Shown: positions 17,093 through 26,970, counted from the first letter of the stretch. The stretch is DNA of 64,000 bases from Salinibacterium sp. SWN167 (GCF_015864665.1 NZ_JADYWU010000001.1:930001-994000), one strand, 5' to 3'. Translations and numbers: made by a program. Notes: a model not told the origin generated them from the sequence alone.

Positions 17093-18355
17093 TTGTCTGA
17101 ACCAGTAGAGCCTGACACTTCGCGTCGGCTCTCGCGGCGGCACCTCCTCTGGGGAGGTGCCGCCGCGGCGGGCGTCGGCGCGGCAACAGCAGCCGGAGTG
17201 AGCATCGTTGGCGACACTTCGGGTTCGGTCGCGCCCACAAGCACCGGCGATAACACGACTGCGGGTTTCACCCCGCAGGAGGCCTTTGAAGGTGCTGTGC
17301 CGTTCTATGGGGTGCACCAGGCTGGCATCGAAACGCCAGCCCAGTCCAACGCCGTCTTTATCGCGCTCGATCTGCGCGACGATATCGACGCTTCTGGGTT
17401 GCGTCGCCTTATGGGCGTCTTGACGGATGACGCAGCTCGCCTCACGGCGGGGCAGCCCGCTCTGGCGGACTCCGAGCCTGAGCTCGCCGTCATCCCGGCG
17501 CAGCTCACGGTCACCTTCGGCTTCGGGCCGCGCGTTGTCGAGCTGGCAGGCAAAGCCGCGCCCGCGTGGCTCGGCCCGCTTCCGGCGTTCGGCATCGACA
17601 AGCTCGATCCGGCCTATTGCGATGGGGATCTCCTGATCCAGATCGGCGCTAACGACCCGCTGACGGTCACTCACACCGCGCGAATGCTGCTCAAGGATGC
17701 TCGGAGCTTCGCTCTGCCGCGGTGGTCGCAAAGCGGCTTCCGTCGCGCTGCAGGAGCGGAGAATCCCGCCGCCACTATGCGCAACCTCTTCGGTCAGCTC
17801 GATGGCACTGGCAACCCTTCGCCCGGCACCACCGAGTTCAGCGAGGCAGTCTGGAGTACAGACGTTCCGTCGTGGATGGAGGGTGGCACGAGTTTTGTGT
17901 TGCGTCGCATCGTGATGGATCTTGATGGCTGGGACAAAATCGATCGCCTCGGTCGTGAAGAGACCATCGGTCGCACCCTCGACACCGGTGCGCCCCTCAC
18001 CGGCACCGTTGAGGGCGACGAACCCGACTTGGAGGCGAAAGACAGACTGGGCTTCCCCGTCATTCCCGCCTTCGCCCATGTTCGTCGGGCGAAAGAGAAC
18101 GAGGCAGCTAACAAGATGTTCCGTCGTGGCTACAACTACGACGACACGGTGCTGACGGGTGCCGAGAGCGTTTCGAACTCGGGGCTGCTCTTCGCGGCAT
18201 TCCAAGCGGATGTCGATAAGCAATTTGTCCCCGTGCAAAAAGCCCTCGACACGCTTGACTTGCTCAACACGTGGACCACACCCGTCGGGTCGGCGGTCTT
18301 CGCTATTCCGCCCGGCTGCCAGCAGGGTGGCTACATCGGAGAAACCCTCTTCTAG
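17093..18355 (+). CDS. Tat-exported Dyp-type heme peroxidase (EfeB/DypA class)
   Basis: Dye-decolorising peroxidase of 420 residues. The leader has SRRHLLWGG (twin Arg at 15-16) and an Ala-rich stretch, so export folded by Tat is expected. The distal catalytic motif GxxDG is seen as FGQLDGTGNPSPG, the proximal heme ligand is probably the His in PAFAHVRRA, and MFRRGYNYDD follows. The start is a TTG that directly abuts the TAA of the copper chaperone, so the two are cotranslated. EfeU and EfeO, the usual iron-uptake partners, are absent; here the partners are copper genes, and the signal-to-heme layout matches a stand-alone secreted peroxidase. Confidence 0.88.
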   Translation: MSEPVEPDTSRRLSRRHLLWGGAAAAGVGAATAAGVSIVGDTSGSVAPTSTGDNTTAGFTPQEAFEGAVPFYGVHQAGIETPAQSNAVFIALDLRDDIDASGLRRLMGVLTDDAARLTAGQPALADSEPELAVIPAQLTVTFGFGPRVVELAGKAAPAWLGPLPAFGIDKLDPAYCDGDLLIQIGANDPLTVTHTARMLLKDARSFALPRWSQSGFRRAAGAENPAATMRNLFGQLDGTGNPSPGTTEFSEAVWSTDVPSWMEGGTSFVLRRIVMDLDGWDKIDRLGREETIGRTLDTGAPLTGTVEGDEPDLEAKDRLGFPVIPAFAHVRRAKENEAANKMFRRGYNYDDTVLTGAESVSNSGLLFAAFQADVDKQFVPVQKALDTLDLLNTWTTPVGSAVFAIPPGCQQGGYIGETLF

Positions 18356-18370
18356 AGAGTGCGAGCAGAC

Positions 18371-18412
18371 AACAGAACAGCCCCCGGCCAGCTGGCGCGG
18401 GGCTGATCTGTT
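18371..18412. terminator. Bidirectional terminator between Dyp peroxidase and pstB
   Basis: AACAGA-a-CAGCCCC pairs with GGGGCTG-a-TCTGTT around a 14-base loop, between two convergent genes. Confidence 0.7.
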
Positions 18413-18428
18413 GTGCTCAGGCGGCTCG

Positions 18429-19208
18429 TTAGCCGAACTTGCCCGAGACGTAGTCTTCGGTTGCCTGCACGCTAGGGTTCGAGAAGATCGTGGTGGTGTC
18501 GTCGTATTCGATGAGCTTGCCAGGAGCGCCGGTGCCGGCAATGTTGAAGAAAGCGGTGCGGTCAGAGACTCGGGCGGCCTGCTGCATGTTGTGGGTCACG
18601 ATCACGATCGTGTAGTCCTGCTTGAGTTCCTCGATGAGGTCTTCAATGGCCAGAGTCGAGATGGGGTCGAGGGCCGAGCACGGCTCATCCATCAACACGA
18701 CGTCGGGCTTTACAGCGATGGCGCGCGCGATGCAGAGTCGCTGCTGCTGTCCACCAGAAAGGCCAGAGCCGGGCTTGTCGAGACGATCCTTTACCTCTTG
18801 CCACAGGTTTGCGCCGATGAGGGATTGTTCGACGAGGTCGTCGGCGTCGCTCTTGCTCATGCGCGAGTTGTTGAGCTTCACACCAGCGATCACGTTGTCG
18901 CGAATCGACATCGTGGGGAACGGGTTGGGGCGCTGGAAGACCATGCCCACCTGGCGGCGAACGCTGACGGGGTCAACACCGGGCGCGTAGAGATTGTTGC
19001 CGTCAATGAGCACTTCACCCTCAACGTACGCACCGGGAATCACCTCGTGCATGCGGTTCAGGGTTCGCAGGAACGTTGATTTGCCGCAACCAGACGGGCC
19101 GATGAAGGCAGTAACGGTACGGGGCTCAATGGTGAGCGATACACCTTCTACAGCGCGAAACTTGCTGTAGTAGACGTTGAGGTCATTGACTTCGATGCGC
19201 TTAGACAC
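18429..19208 (-). CDS. pstB: Phosphate ABC transporter ATP-binding protein PstB
   Basis: ABC ATPase of 259 residues, the normal PstB length. Walker A is GPSGCGKST, the signature [14 protein letters not shown], Walker [14 protein letters not shown], with the switch His in [19 protein letters not shown], which is diagnostic for PstB. The start is GTG at 19208 (MSKRIEVN). It is the last gene of pstSCAB, 18 bases after pstA. It powers high-affinity phosphate import and is a known partner of PhoU, encoded at 31 kb here. Confidence 0.96.
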   Translation of the reverse strand: MSKRIEVNDLNVYYSKFRAVEGVSLTIEPRTVTAFIGPSGCGKSTFLRTLNRMHEVIPGAYVEGEVLIDGNNLYAPGVDPVSVRRQVGMVFQRPNPFPTMSIRDNVIAGVKLNNSRMSKSDADDLVEQSLIGANLWQEVKDRLDKPGSGLSGGQQQRLCIARAIAVKPDVVLMDEPCSALDPISTLAIEDLIEELKQDYTIVIVTHNMQQAARVSDRTAFFNIAGTGAPGKLIEYDDTTTIFSNPSVQATEDYVSGKFG

Positions 19209-19226
19209 GAATAGGGGTTCCTTCGG

Positions 19227-20309
19227 TTATCGACCGGTCTTGGGGGCGAAGATCTTGGCGATGATGCGTGCCAGGAGGTTCAGTGCCATCACGATCAGGA
19301 TGAGGGTGAGTGCTCCAGCCCACGCCCGATCGATGTAGGCCTGGGCGTCGGTGCCCTGAGAAATGTAGGAGCTGTACACGAACACGGGCAAGCTCTGCAT
19401 CCGGTCGCTGAACAGCGAGTAGTTGAAGTTGTTGGTGAAGCCAGCGGCAACGAGCAGCGGGGCGGTTTCACCGATGACGCGGGCGATGGAGAGCATCACA
19501 CCGGTCGTGATTCCGGCGATGGATGTCGGCAGCACAACTTTCAGAATGGTCAGCCACTTGGGCACGCCGAGTGCAAACGCCGCCTCACGCAGTTCGTTGG
19601 GCACGAGTCGCAGCATTTCTTCGCTCGAGCGCACGACCACGGGAATCATGAGCACCGACAGGGCGACAGCTCCGGCGATTCCGACCCGAACGCCGGGGCC
19701 GAAGAAAATCACGATGAGGGAGTAGGCGAAGAGACCGGCGACGATCGAGGGGATGCCGGTCATGACATCCACGAAGAAGGTGATCGCTTGGGCAAGACGA
19801 CCGCGACCGTATTCGACGAGGTAGATCGAGGTCATGAGGCCGATGGGAACCGAAATGATGGTTGCCGCGAGAGTCATTTGCAGGGTGCCGATGATGGCGT
19901 GGGCTGCACCGCCACCTTCGCCGACGACGTTGCGCAGCGAGAGGGTGAAGAAGTCGAGGTCGAAGCGGGCTGCACCGTTGATCACCACGGTGTAGAGCAG
20001 TGAGATGAGCGGCAGGAGAGCGATAACGAACGCGAGGGTAACCAGAGTCGTGACGAGTCGGTCTGTGGCGCGACGGTGGCCTTCAACGAGTCGTGAGACG
20101 GTCACGAGCACGATGCCGTAGAGCACGACGCCGAAAAATACGGCGCCGACGACGTTGAACTCGCCTTCTGGCTGGCCTGCCTGAATGAACAGGAAGATGA
20201 TCACGAAGGTCGCGAGGCTGCTAATCAGGATAAGCAGGGGAGCCCAGCGGGGCAGTTGCCCGGCGGCGTAGGCGTTCTCGATGGGGCGCGCGGGGGTGGT
20301 GGTAGTCAT
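19227..20309 (-). CDS. pstA: Phosphate ABC transporter permease PstA
   Basis: Permease of 360 residues, longer than E. coli PstA because of an N-terminal extension with extra membrane helices (about residues 25-95). The typical core follows, with LRNVVGEGGGAAHAIIGTLQMT, then the ATPase-contact loop EMLRLVPNELREAAFALGVP. The ATG overlaps the pstC stop codon. It forms the channel with PstC. Confidence 0.94.
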   Translation of the reverse strand: MTTTTPARPIENAYAAGQLPRWAPLLILISSLATFVIIFLFIQAGQPEGEFNVVGAVFFGVVLYGIVLVTVSRLVEGHRRATDRLVTTLVTLAFVIALLPLISLLYTVVINGAARFDLDFFTLSLRNVVGEGGGAAHAIIGTLQMTLAATIISVPIGLMTSIYLVEYGRGRLAQAITFFVDVMTGIPSIVAGLFAYSLIVIFFGPGVRVGIAGAVALSVLMIPVVVRSSEEMLRLVPNELREAAFALGVPKWLTILKVVLPTSIAGITTGVMLSIARVIGETAPLLVAAGFTNNFNYSLFSDRMQSLPVFVYSSYISQGTDAQAYIDRAWAGALTLILIVMALNLLARIIAKIFAPKTGR

Positions 20310-21253
20310 CAGTTCGCTCCCGAGAATTCCTTGCGGCGGTTGACGATGTAGCGCGCGATCGTGTTGACGATCAGCGTGATGGCGAACAGGATCAGGCCTG
20401 TTGCGATCAGTACGTTCACATTGAGTCCGTAGGCCTCGGGGAAGCTCAGCGCGATGTTCGCGGCGATTGTCGACGGGTTAGTCGAGCTGATCACGTTGAA
20501 GGTGATGACGTTGGAGGCCGACAGCACCATGGCAACAGCCATGGTTTCACCGAGGGCGCGGCCGAGGCCGAGCATTGCTCCCGAGACGATGCCGGCGCGA
20601 CCGAAGGGAAGCACCGCGATTTTGATCATTTCCCAGCGCGTTGCGCCGAGGGCGAGTGCAGCTTCTTCGTGCAGCACCGGGGTCTGGAGAAAGACTTCGC
20701 GGCAGATGGCGGTGATGATCGGCAGGATCATGACGGCGAGCACGATGGAAGCGGTGAGGATGGTGCGGCCGGTGCCCGAGGCTGGGCCGGCGAAGAAGGG
20801 GATCCAGCCGAGATTGTCGGCCAGCCAGGCGTAGGCGGGCTGCACTCCGACGGCGAGAACGTTGCCGCCCCAGAGGCCGAAGACTACGGAGGGCACTGCG
20901 GCAAGCAAGTCGATGATGTAGCCGAGGGTTGCTGCCAGCGGGCGCGGCGCGTAGTGCGAGATGAAGAGCGCGATGCCGATGGCGATTGGCACGGCCATGA
21001 TGAGGGCGAGGCCGGCCGACCAGAGCGTTCCGAAGACCAGCGGACCAACGTACGCCCAGAAGTTCGTTCCTTCAAGGAGCGTCGTCTTTTCTGGATCCGC
21101 GGTGATTCCGGGAACACCCTGAATGACGAGGAAGGCAGCGACGGCTGCGAGAATCGCGAGGATGAGCGCGCCAGCGGTGAGGGCCGTACCTGAGAAGAGG
21201 CGGTCTCCGGGGCGCTGTTTCGCGCGAATACGGGGGGCCGCAGTCGAGGTCAT
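20309..21253 (-). CDS. pstC: Phosphate ABC transporter permease PstC
   Basis: Permease of 314 residues with six membrane helices. FGTLWSAGLALIMAVPIAIG and the ATPase-contact loop HEEAALALGATRWEMIKIAV are characteristic of PstC. It is followed with a stop/start overlap by pstA. A hairpin lies between it and pstS, consistent with less permease than binding protein being made. Confidence 0.95.
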   Translation of the reverse strand: MTSTAAPRIRAKQRPGDRLFSGTALTAGALILAILAAVAAFLVIQGVPGITADPEKTTLLEGTNFWAYVGPLVFGTLWSAGLALIMAVPIAIGIALFISHYAPRPLAATLGYIIDLLAAVPSVVFGLWGGNVLAVGVQPAYAWLADNLGWIPFFAGPASGTGRTILTASIVLAVMILPIITAICREVFLQTPVLHEEAALALGATRWEMIKIAVLPFGRAGIVSGAMLGLGRALGETMAVAMVLSASNVITFNVISSTNPSTIAANIALSFPEAYGLNVNVLIATGLILFAITLIVNTIARYIVNRRKEFSGAN

Positions 21254-21355
21254 GTGTCGAGTATCCCTTATCCCTGGCTTGGCTTAGTGCGTGATCTGTA
21301 CTGCGTGGTGCTCACGGGGACTGCGCGGTGCGCCGGGCCCAGTGCAAAGTCTGCC

Positions 21356-21384
21356 CGACCCCGCTGCTAGTAGCAACGGGGTCG
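21356..21384 (-). terminator. Intercistronic hairpin between pstS and pstC
   Basis: CGACCCCG (21356-21363) pairs with CGGGGTCG (21377-21384), with further inner pairing of GCTA and TAGC. It begins 17 bases after the pstS stop in the transcript. It could attenuate readthrough into pstCAB or stabilise the pstS message. Confidence 0.55.
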
Positions 21385-21400
21385 AAGCAGACTCGAGGTG

Positions 21401-22495
21401 TTACTTGATGGCGTCTACTGCAGCCTGAGCCTTCTCGAACAGAGTCGAGGAGATCGGTGCTGAACCAGCGGACTCGGCGGCAGTTGCCTGGCCTTCGTCG
21501 CTGATGATGTAGGACATGTAGGCCTTGACCAGATCAACGTTGTCGCTTGACGCGTACTCGTTGCAACCAATGAGGTAGCTGATCAGAACGACCGGGTAGA
21601 CACCCGATTCTTCGGTTGCGCGGTCGATCTCAACAGCGAAGTCGGTCTCGCCTCGGCCTTCTGCGAAGGGCGATGCGTCAACAATGGCTGCTGCAGCTTC
21701 GGGCGAGTACGGCACGTACTCGTCGCCGACCTTGACGGCTACGACTCCGAGGTCACCGGCGCGCGATGCGTCGGCGTATCCGATGGTTCCGGTTCCGTTG
21801 GTTACTGCGTCAACGAGACCAGAGGTCTGAGGAGCACCCTCGCCACCGAACTCGGTTGGCCAAGTTTCGATCGATCCGACGGTCCATACCGAGGAAGCTG
21901 CAGCCGACAGGTAGTCGGTGAAGTTCGCGGTCGTTCCCGAGTCATCAGCGCGGTGAACTGCGGTGATGCCGAGGTCGGGGAGGTCTACGCCATCGTTCTG
22001 GGAGACGATTGCATCGTCACTCCAGTTGGTGATTTCACCCGTGAAGATGCCGGCGATCGTGTCAGCGTCGAGGTTGAGCGAGTCAATGCCGTCGATGTTG
22101 AAGATGATCGCGATGGGGGAGATGTAGGCAGGGATCTCGAGGATGCCGGTGCCGGGAACGCAGGATGCGAAGTTGTCTTCGTCAATCTCTTCGCTCTTGA
22201 ATGCGCGGTCGGATCCAGCGAATTGGCTTCCGCCACCGATGAACGTATCGCGTCCTCCACCAGAACCGATGGGGTCGTACTCAACAGTGACGTTCTCGTT
22301 CGCCGTCTGGAATCCAGCAACCCAGGCCTCCTGGGCTGACTGCTGCGACGAAGCGCCGGCGCCAACGAGGGTGCCGGTGAGGTCGGACATGTTCTCATCG
22401 CTGCTGCCGTCTTCGGCTGCTGTGGCGCAGGAGGAGAGGAGGATGGTGCCTGCGATAGCAATGGCACCGATGGTGCCAAGACGCTTGAAGTTCAC
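21401..22495 (-). CDS. pstS: Phosphate-binding lipoprotein PstS (copy 1)
   Basis: Substrate-binding lipoprotein of 364 residues with leader ending LLSSCA. Phosphate-binding loops are visible: GAGASSQQSAQEAW near the N-terminus, GSGGGRDTFIGG and the HRADDSGTTANFTDYL segment. The start is GTG at 22495 with GAAGGGA upstream. It is next to pstC and preceded by a second pstS gene with very similar sequence, most likely a tandem duplication. A PHO-box-like repeat lies upstream. Confidence 0.95.
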   Translation of the reverse strand: MNFKRLGTIGAIAIAGTILLSSCATAAEDGSSDENMSDLTGTLVGAGASSQQSAQEAWVAGFQTANENVTVEYDPIGSGGGRDTFIGGGSQFAGSDRAFKSEEIDEDNFASCVPGTGILEIPAYISPIAIIFNIDGIDSLNLDADTIAGIFTGEITNWSDDAIVSQNDGVDLPDLGITAVHRADDSGTTANFTDYLSAAASSVWTVGSIETWPTEFGGEGAPQTSGLVDAVTNGTGTIGYADASRAGDLGVVAVKVGDEYVPYSPEAAAAIVDASPFAEGRGETDFAVEIDRATEESGVYPVVLISYLIGCNEYASSDNVDLVKAYMSYIISDEGQATAAESAGSAPISSTLFEKAQAAVDAIK

Positions 22496-22588
22496 AGTTT
22501 TCCCTTCGGGATGTTGATTACAGGTTTCAGGTCGGTGCGACCCAAATAGAAAACTTAGGCACGGCAGGTAGCCACTTTTGCCCGGTTA

Positions 22589-22606
22589 GGTAAACGGGAG
22601 GTAAAC
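22589..22606 (-). promoter_or_regulatory. PHO-box-like direct repeat upstream of pstS copy 1
   Basis: On the minus strand GTTTACC occurs twice with 11-base periodicity (plus-strand GGTAAAC at 22589-22595 and 22600-22606). A weaker unit GGTAGCC lies 22 bases further (22567). Actinobacterial PHO boxes bound by PhoP/RegX3-type regulators are 11-base direct repeats of a GTTCACC-like unit. RegX3 is encoded at 32.8 kb. Confidence 0.65.
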
Positions 22607-22671
22607 GACCCATCAACAGGAGACGGGAGAGCCCCGGTTTTTCGGGGATGAGGTGTCAGAGGGTGCCGAAA

Positions 22672-23751
22672 CTACTTAATGGCGGCGACGGCTGCCGACG
22701 CTTTTTCGTAGAGCGAGTCGGAGATGGGGGCCGAACCTGCTGACGCGGCAGCAGCCTGCTGACCTTCGGGGCTGATGACGTAGTCGAGGTAGCCGGTGAG
22801 CACATCGAGGCGATCGGTGGAAACATATTCGTTGCAGGCGATCAGGTAGCTGATGAGCACTACCGGGTACACGCCGCTTGCGGTGGATGCTCGATCGATC
22901 TCAACCGCGAAGTCGGTGTCTCCGCGACCTTCCCCGAAGGGCGAGACATCCACGATGGCCGCGGCGGCTTCCGGCGAGTAGGAGACATACTCGTCACCGA
23001 CCTTCACCGCCACTGTGCCGAGGTCACCGGCGCGCGAGGCATCGGCGTAGCCGATCGTGCCGGTTCCGTTGGTGACAGCATCCACAACGCCGGATGTTTG
23101 AGGTGCGGCTTCTCCGCCGAACTCGAGCGGCCATTTTTCGATTGAACCGACCGTCCACACGTCGGGCGCTGCGCCAGTGAGGTAGTCGGTGAAGTTGGCG
23201 GTGGTGCCCGAGTCGTCTGCACGATGGACGGCAGTGATGTTCAGGCTCGGCAGCTCGACGCCGGGGTTCTGCTCGGCGATGGCCGCGTCATCCCACTGCT
23301 CGATTTCGCCCGCAAAGATGCTGGCGATCGTGTCAGCGTCGAGGTTGAGCGAGTCGATGCCGTCGAGGTTGAAGATGATCGCGATGGGAGAGATATAGGC
23401 CGGGATTTCGAGAATGCCGGTGTCAGGAACGCACGAAACGAAGTCGGCTTCGGCGATCTCCTCGACGGTGAATGCACGGTCGGATGCCGCGAACACCGCG
23501 CCACCACCGATGAAGGTGTCGCGTCCTCCTCCGGAGCCGATGGGGTCGTATTCGACCGTAGCGGCCACGTTGGCGAGCTGGAAGCCCCGCACCCAGGCCT
23601 CTTGCGCGGCCTGCTGTGACGACGCCCCTGCGCCGATAATGGTCCCGGAGGGGCCAGACGCGTCGCTAAGGTCGGTGGGTACACACCCGGTGAGCGCGAG
23701 TGCGCTGGTCATCGCGATGATGCTGACGGTGCCGAGGCGGGTGAACTTCAC
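22672..23751 (-). CDS. pstS: Phosphate-binding lipoprotein PstS (copy 2)
   Basis: A 359-residue lipoprotein closely similar to the neighbouring PstS along its whole length. It keeps GAGASSQQAAQEAW, GSGGGRDTFIGG and HRADDSGTTANFTDYL, so phosphate binding should be intact. The lipobox is ALTGCV. Start is GTG at 23751 with AAGGGA nine bases upstream. Its own upstream region holds an 18-base perfect palindrome, so it may be regulated differently from copy 1. Several actinobacteria have more than one PstS; different affinity or timing is possible but not shown. Confidence 0.94.
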   Translation of the reverse strand: MKFTRLGTVSIIAMTSALALTGCVPTDLSDASGPSGTIIGAGASSQQAAQEAWVRGFQLANVAATVEYDPIGSGGGRDTFIGGGAVFAASDRAFTVEEIAEADFVSCVPDTGILEIPAYISPIAIIFNLDGIDSLNLDADTIASIFAGEIEQWDDAAIAEQNPGVELPSLNITAVHRADDSGTTANFTDYLTGAAPDVWTVGSIEKWPLEFGGEAAPQTSGVVDAVTNGTGTIGYADASRAGDLGTVAVKVGDEYVSYSPEAAAAIVDVSPFGEGRGDTDFAVEIDRASTASGVYPVVLISYLIACNEYVSTDRLDVLTGYLDYVISPEGQQAAAASAGSAPISDSLYEKASAAVAAIK

Positions 23752-23768
23752 TGGGGTCCCTTCGAGAA

Positions 23769-23786
23769 AATGACGTGCACGTCATT
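23769..23786. promoter_or_regulatory. 18-base perfect palindrome upstream of pstS copy 2
   Basis: AATGACGTGCACGTCATT is a perfect inverted repeat lying 18 bases from the pstS copy 2 start codon, within its 5' region. It looks like a dimeric regulator site (ACGTGCACGT core); the regulator is unknown. It would overlap the transcript leader, so it could also fold as RNA. Confidence 0.55.
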
Positions 23787-23793
23787 GTCTCGC

Positions 23794-23810
23794 GAATTCC
23801 TATGGAATTC
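23794..23810. promoter_or_regulatory. Second inverted repeat upstream of pstS copy 2
   Basis: GAATTCC-TAT-GGAATTC, 7-base arms, only seven bases from the 18-base palindrome. It may be part of the same control region or a weak hairpin after the Nudix gene. Confidence 0.4.
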
Positions 23811-23854
23811 ACCGCACCGCAACCTTGATGGGCTACTGAGTGGGCAGGCTCGAT

Positions 23855-24793
23855 TTAGGACTCGTGTGTTTCTACCGCAACGAGGCGAGGCTTCTTGGAG
23901 TCTCGGGCAAAGTGCAGCACCGAAAAATCACCGGTATTGAGCAGGGCCGCTGCGCGTAACTGCGAGTCGGGCTTGGCATGGCTGGCCTCCGCGAGGGCGC
24001 TCACAATCTGTGGCAAGACGGGGCCGTGGCTACACAGCACCGCCGTTTGCTGCTTCTTGAGTCGCTTGGCGACGAGCGCGGTGATCGCTTTGCCGTTGCT
24101 CGAGTAGGAGTCTTGGCTGAGATCGTCGGTCGCTTTGATCTCGAGTTCGGTGCGCTGCGCGAGCGGCGTGATTGTGGCGAGGCAGCGCGCTGCGGTACTG
24201 CTCAGGATGCGGTCGGGCGCGAATGCCGCGATGCTGCCGGCGATGGTGGCGGCTTGGTCTGTCCCGCGGTGCATGAGCGGGCGAGTGGCATCCGGTCCGT
24301 CCCAGGTTTCGCCGGGAACGGCTTTGCCGTGACGAACGGCGATCATCGCAAAGGTGCGAGCATTGCCGGCGTCGTAGACGGCGGCGAAGCGGTCAAGAAT
24401 ATCGATGTCGTGCGTGTAGCTGACTTTCTTGCGGGCTTTGGCGAGCGGCAACCATTCGAGCGCGGAGATTTCACCGTTGGGGGTGAACTTGGCGACCTCG
24501 AGGGTGTGGTCGTTCACTTCGGCTGACCAGTAGTGCACGTACTTGTCTCGGCCGTTGGCGAGCGTGTAGTGCACGCTACCGAGCGGTACCCCGAGATCGA
24601 CGCTCAATCCGGTCTCTTCGAGGATCTCGCGCACAGCGGTCTCCGGCAGCATCTCACCCGGATCCAGCTTGCCCTTGGGCAGCGAGACATCCTTGTGAAC
24701 GGTGCGGTGCACGAGCAACACTCGCGGTTTACCGTCGACGACGCGCCAGCAGACTATGCCTGCGGCAAGGACCGGAGTGTTCGCGGCGCTCAC
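23855..24793 (-). CDS. Nudix hydrolase fused to SixA-type histidine phosphatase
   Basis: Two-domain protein of 312 residues. The N-terminal Nudix box is complete: [20 protein letters not shown] followed by TGL (about residues 41-63). The C-terminal half begins [12 protein letters not shown], the RHG signature of histidine phosphatases, with a second His near [12 protein letters not shown]. The architecture equals mycobacterial MutT1, which hydrolyses 8-oxo-GTP/8-oxo-dGTP and also diadenosine polyphosphates. Its start overlaps the ppk stop by four bases, so polyphosphate kinase and this phosphohydrolase are made together. Confidence 0.92.
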   Translation of the reverse strand: MSAANTPVLAAGIVCWRVVDGKPRVLLVHRTVHKDVSLPKGKLDPGEMLPETAVREILEETGLSVDLGVPLGSVHYTLANGRDKYVHYWSAEVNDHTLEVAKFTPNGEISALEWLPLAKARKKVSYTHDIDILDRFAAVYDAGNARTFAMIAVRHGKAVPGETWDGPDATRPLMHRGTDQAATIAGSIAAFAPDRILSSTAARCLATITPLAQRTELEIKATDDLSQDSYSSNGKAITALVAKRLKKQQTAVLCSHGPVLPQIVSALAEASHAKPDSQLRAAALLNTGDFSVLHFARDSKKPRLVAVETHES

Positions 24794-26970
24794 CGGCGAG
24801 ACCCGCCTCGTTTGCGCTGCGTTATTCGCTTCATAAGAACATTCTGCATGTCGTTGAGAGGTTCACCGGTCTCCGAAGTACCGTGGCGCACCCAATCTCC
24901 TTCCTCATCGAGCCACCAGGAGGAGGTGTTTTCGTCGACCGCGAGGTCGAACATGTACTCGAGTTCTTCGATGTGTTCGGGTTCGACAATGCGCACAAGA
25001 GCTTCGACGCGACGGTCGAGATTGCGATGCATCATGTCAGAACTGCCGATGTACACCTGCGGGTCTCCGCTGTTGTGGAAGGCAAATACGCGCGAGTGCT
25101 CGAGGTACCGGCCAAGAACAGAGCGCACGCGAATGTTCTCGCTGAGACCGGGAACTCCGGCTCGCAGGGAGCAGATTCCTCGCACAACGATGTCGATAGG
25201 CACGCCAGCATTGCTCGCCCGGTAGAGCGCATCGATGATCGCCTCATCCACCATCGAGTTCAATTTGATGCGGATGCCCGATGGCAGGCCTTCACGAGCG
25301 TTGGAGGCTTCGTTCTCGATCTGCTTGATGAGGCCCTTACGCAGATGGCGCGGAGCCACTAGGAGTCGCTTGAACTTTTTCTCGATGGCATAGCCAGAGA
25401 GCTCGTTGAATAGTCTCGTGAGGTCTTTTCCGACCTGGTCATCGGCGGTCAGCAGCCCGAGGTCTTCATACAGGCGGCTGGTCTTGGGATTGTAGTTTCC
25501 CGTGCCGATGTGGGCGTAGTGACGCAGCTTGCCCTCTTCTTGACGCACCACGAGCGCAAGCTTGCAGTGAGTCTTGAGCCCGACGAGACCGTAGACGACG
25601 TGCACGCCGGCCTTCTCGAGCTTGCGGGCCCACGAGATGTTCGCGGTCTCATCAAAGCGAGCCTTGATCTCAACGAGCGCCAGCACTGCTTTTCCTGCTT
25701 CAGCAGCATCGATGAGCGCTTCGACGATAGGGCTGTCACCGCTGGTGCGGTACAGGGTTTGCTTGATGGCGAGCACGTGCGGGTCAGCGGCGGCCTGCTC
25801 AAGGAAGGCCTGAACGCTCGTGGAGAACGACTCGTAGGGGTGGTGCAGCAGGATGTCCTTGCGGGCGATCGCGCGGAAGATATCGGCGCGTTCGTTGCCT
25901 TCGGTCGGCATGAGGCTGCGACTCGTGATCGGCACGTGGCGTGGGTACTTCAATCGGGGGCGGTCGATGCCGGCGAGCTGGAAAAGTCCGCTGAGATTCA
26001 ACGGTGCCGGCAGGCGGTACACCTCTTGTTCAGTGATCTTGAGTTCCCGCACGAGAAGACCGAGCGTGACGTCATCCATATCATCGGTGATCTCGAGGCG
26101 GATGGGCGGCCCAAAGCGACGATTAAGGATCTGTTTCTCGAGCGACTTGATGAGGTTCTCCGACTCATCTTCGTCAACGTTCACGTCTTCGTTGCGGGTA
26201 ACGCGGAACTCGTGGTGCGCCAGGATCTCCATTCCGGGAAACAGGGCGCCGAGGTGGTTGGAGATCAAATCTTCGAGCGGAATATAGCGCAGCTGGTCGC
26301 TGCCGTCATCCGGCAATTGGATGAAGCGAGGCAGAACGCTTGGCACCTTCAGGCGCGCGAACTCTTCTTTTTGGGTCTTGGGGTTACGCACTCGAATCGA
26401 CAGATTGAGCGAAAGCCCAGAAATATAGGGGAATGGATGCGCGGGGTCGACCGCCAATGGCATCAGCACCGGGAAAATCTGGTTGGAGAAGATGTCGTGA
26501 ACGCGCTCGCGGTCTTCCGGGCCGAGGTCGGCCCAGGTCTCAATGTGGATCCCCTCGGAATCCAGTGCTGGCTTCACGCTGTTGAGGAACTCGGCGGCGT
26601 GACGTTCTTGCAGCGCGTGAGCGGCAGCGCTCAGCTCTTCGAGCACTTCTGCCGGTGCCCGCCCAGTGTTGGTCGGAACAGCAAGCCCAGTGTCGATGCG
26701 GCGCTTGAGCCCCGCAACGCGCACCATGAAGAACTCATCGAGGTTGCTCGCAAAGATCGCCAAGAAGTTGGCGCGTTCCAGCAGCGGAAGGGACTCGTCT
26801 TCGGCTAGTTCGAGTACGCGCTGGTTGAAGGCGAGCCAGCTCAATTCCCGATCAAGGTAGCGATCAAAAATCAGCGTTCCATCGTCAACACTCGACGACT
26901 CGTCATTGTCGTACTCGTCAAGCGAGTCCGTTGCAGAGCTCGGGTCGACGATTGCGGTCTCGTTGTCCAT
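24790..26970 (-). CDS. ppk: Polyphosphate kinase 1
   Basis: RNA degradosome-type polyphosphate kinase, about 726 residues from the preferred start at 26970 ([10 protein letters not shown]); a GTG at 27018 is possible but has no ribosome site. The N-terminal [19 protein letters not shown] block, [19 protein letters not shown] and the phosphohistidine region [20 protein letters not shown] are all typical and intact. The enzyme reversibly makes inorganic polyphosphate from ATP. It is downstream of the GlnR-type regulator (75 bases) and translationally linked to the Nudix-phosphatase gene, and the pst genes follow on the same strand. Confidence 0.95.
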   Translation of the reverse strand: MDNETAIVDPSSATDSLDEYDNDESSSVDDGTLIFDRYLDRELSWLAFNQRVLELAEDESLPLLERANFLAIFASNLDEFFMVRVAGLKRRIDTGLAVPTNTGRAPAEVLEELSAAAHALQERHAAEFLNSVKPALDSEGIHIETWADLGPEDRERVHDIFSNQIFPVLMPLAVDPAHPFPYISGLSLNLSIRVRNPKTQKEEFARLKVPSVLPRFIQLPDDGSDQLRYIPLEDLISNHLGALFPGMEILAHHEFRVTRNEDVNVDEDESENLIKSLEKQILNRRFGPPIRLEITDDMDDVTLGLLVRELKITEQEVYRLPAPLNLSGLFQLAGIDRPRLKYPRHVPITSRSLMPTEGNERADIFRAIARKDILLHHPYESFSTSVQAFLEQAAADPHVLAIKQTLYRTSGDSPIVEALIDAAEAGKAVLALVEIKARFDETANISWARKLEKAGVHVVYGLVGLKTHCKLALVVRQEEGKLRHYAHIGTGNYNPKTSRLYEDLGLLTADDQVGKDLTRLFNELSGYAIEKKFKRLLVAPRHLRKGLIKQIENEASNAREGLPSGIRIKLNSMVDEAIIDALYRASNAGVPIDIVVRGICSLRAGVPGLSENIRVRSVLGRYLEHSRVFAFHNSGDPQVYIGSSDMMHRNLDRRVEALVRIVEPEHIEELEYMFDLAVDENTSSWWLDEEGDWVRHGTSETGEPLNDMQNVLMKRITQRKRGGSRR

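Noticed and set aside
16781-18541. 586-codon open frame on the minus strand
   Set aside because: Lies opposite the Dyp peroxidase and the copper chaperone; the translation has no family features and is Arg/Gly-rich as expected of a shadow frame in high-GC DNA.
25510-26808. 432-codon open frame on the plus strand
   Set aside because: Antisense to ppk, which has clear conserved motifs; no domain recognised in the antisense frame.
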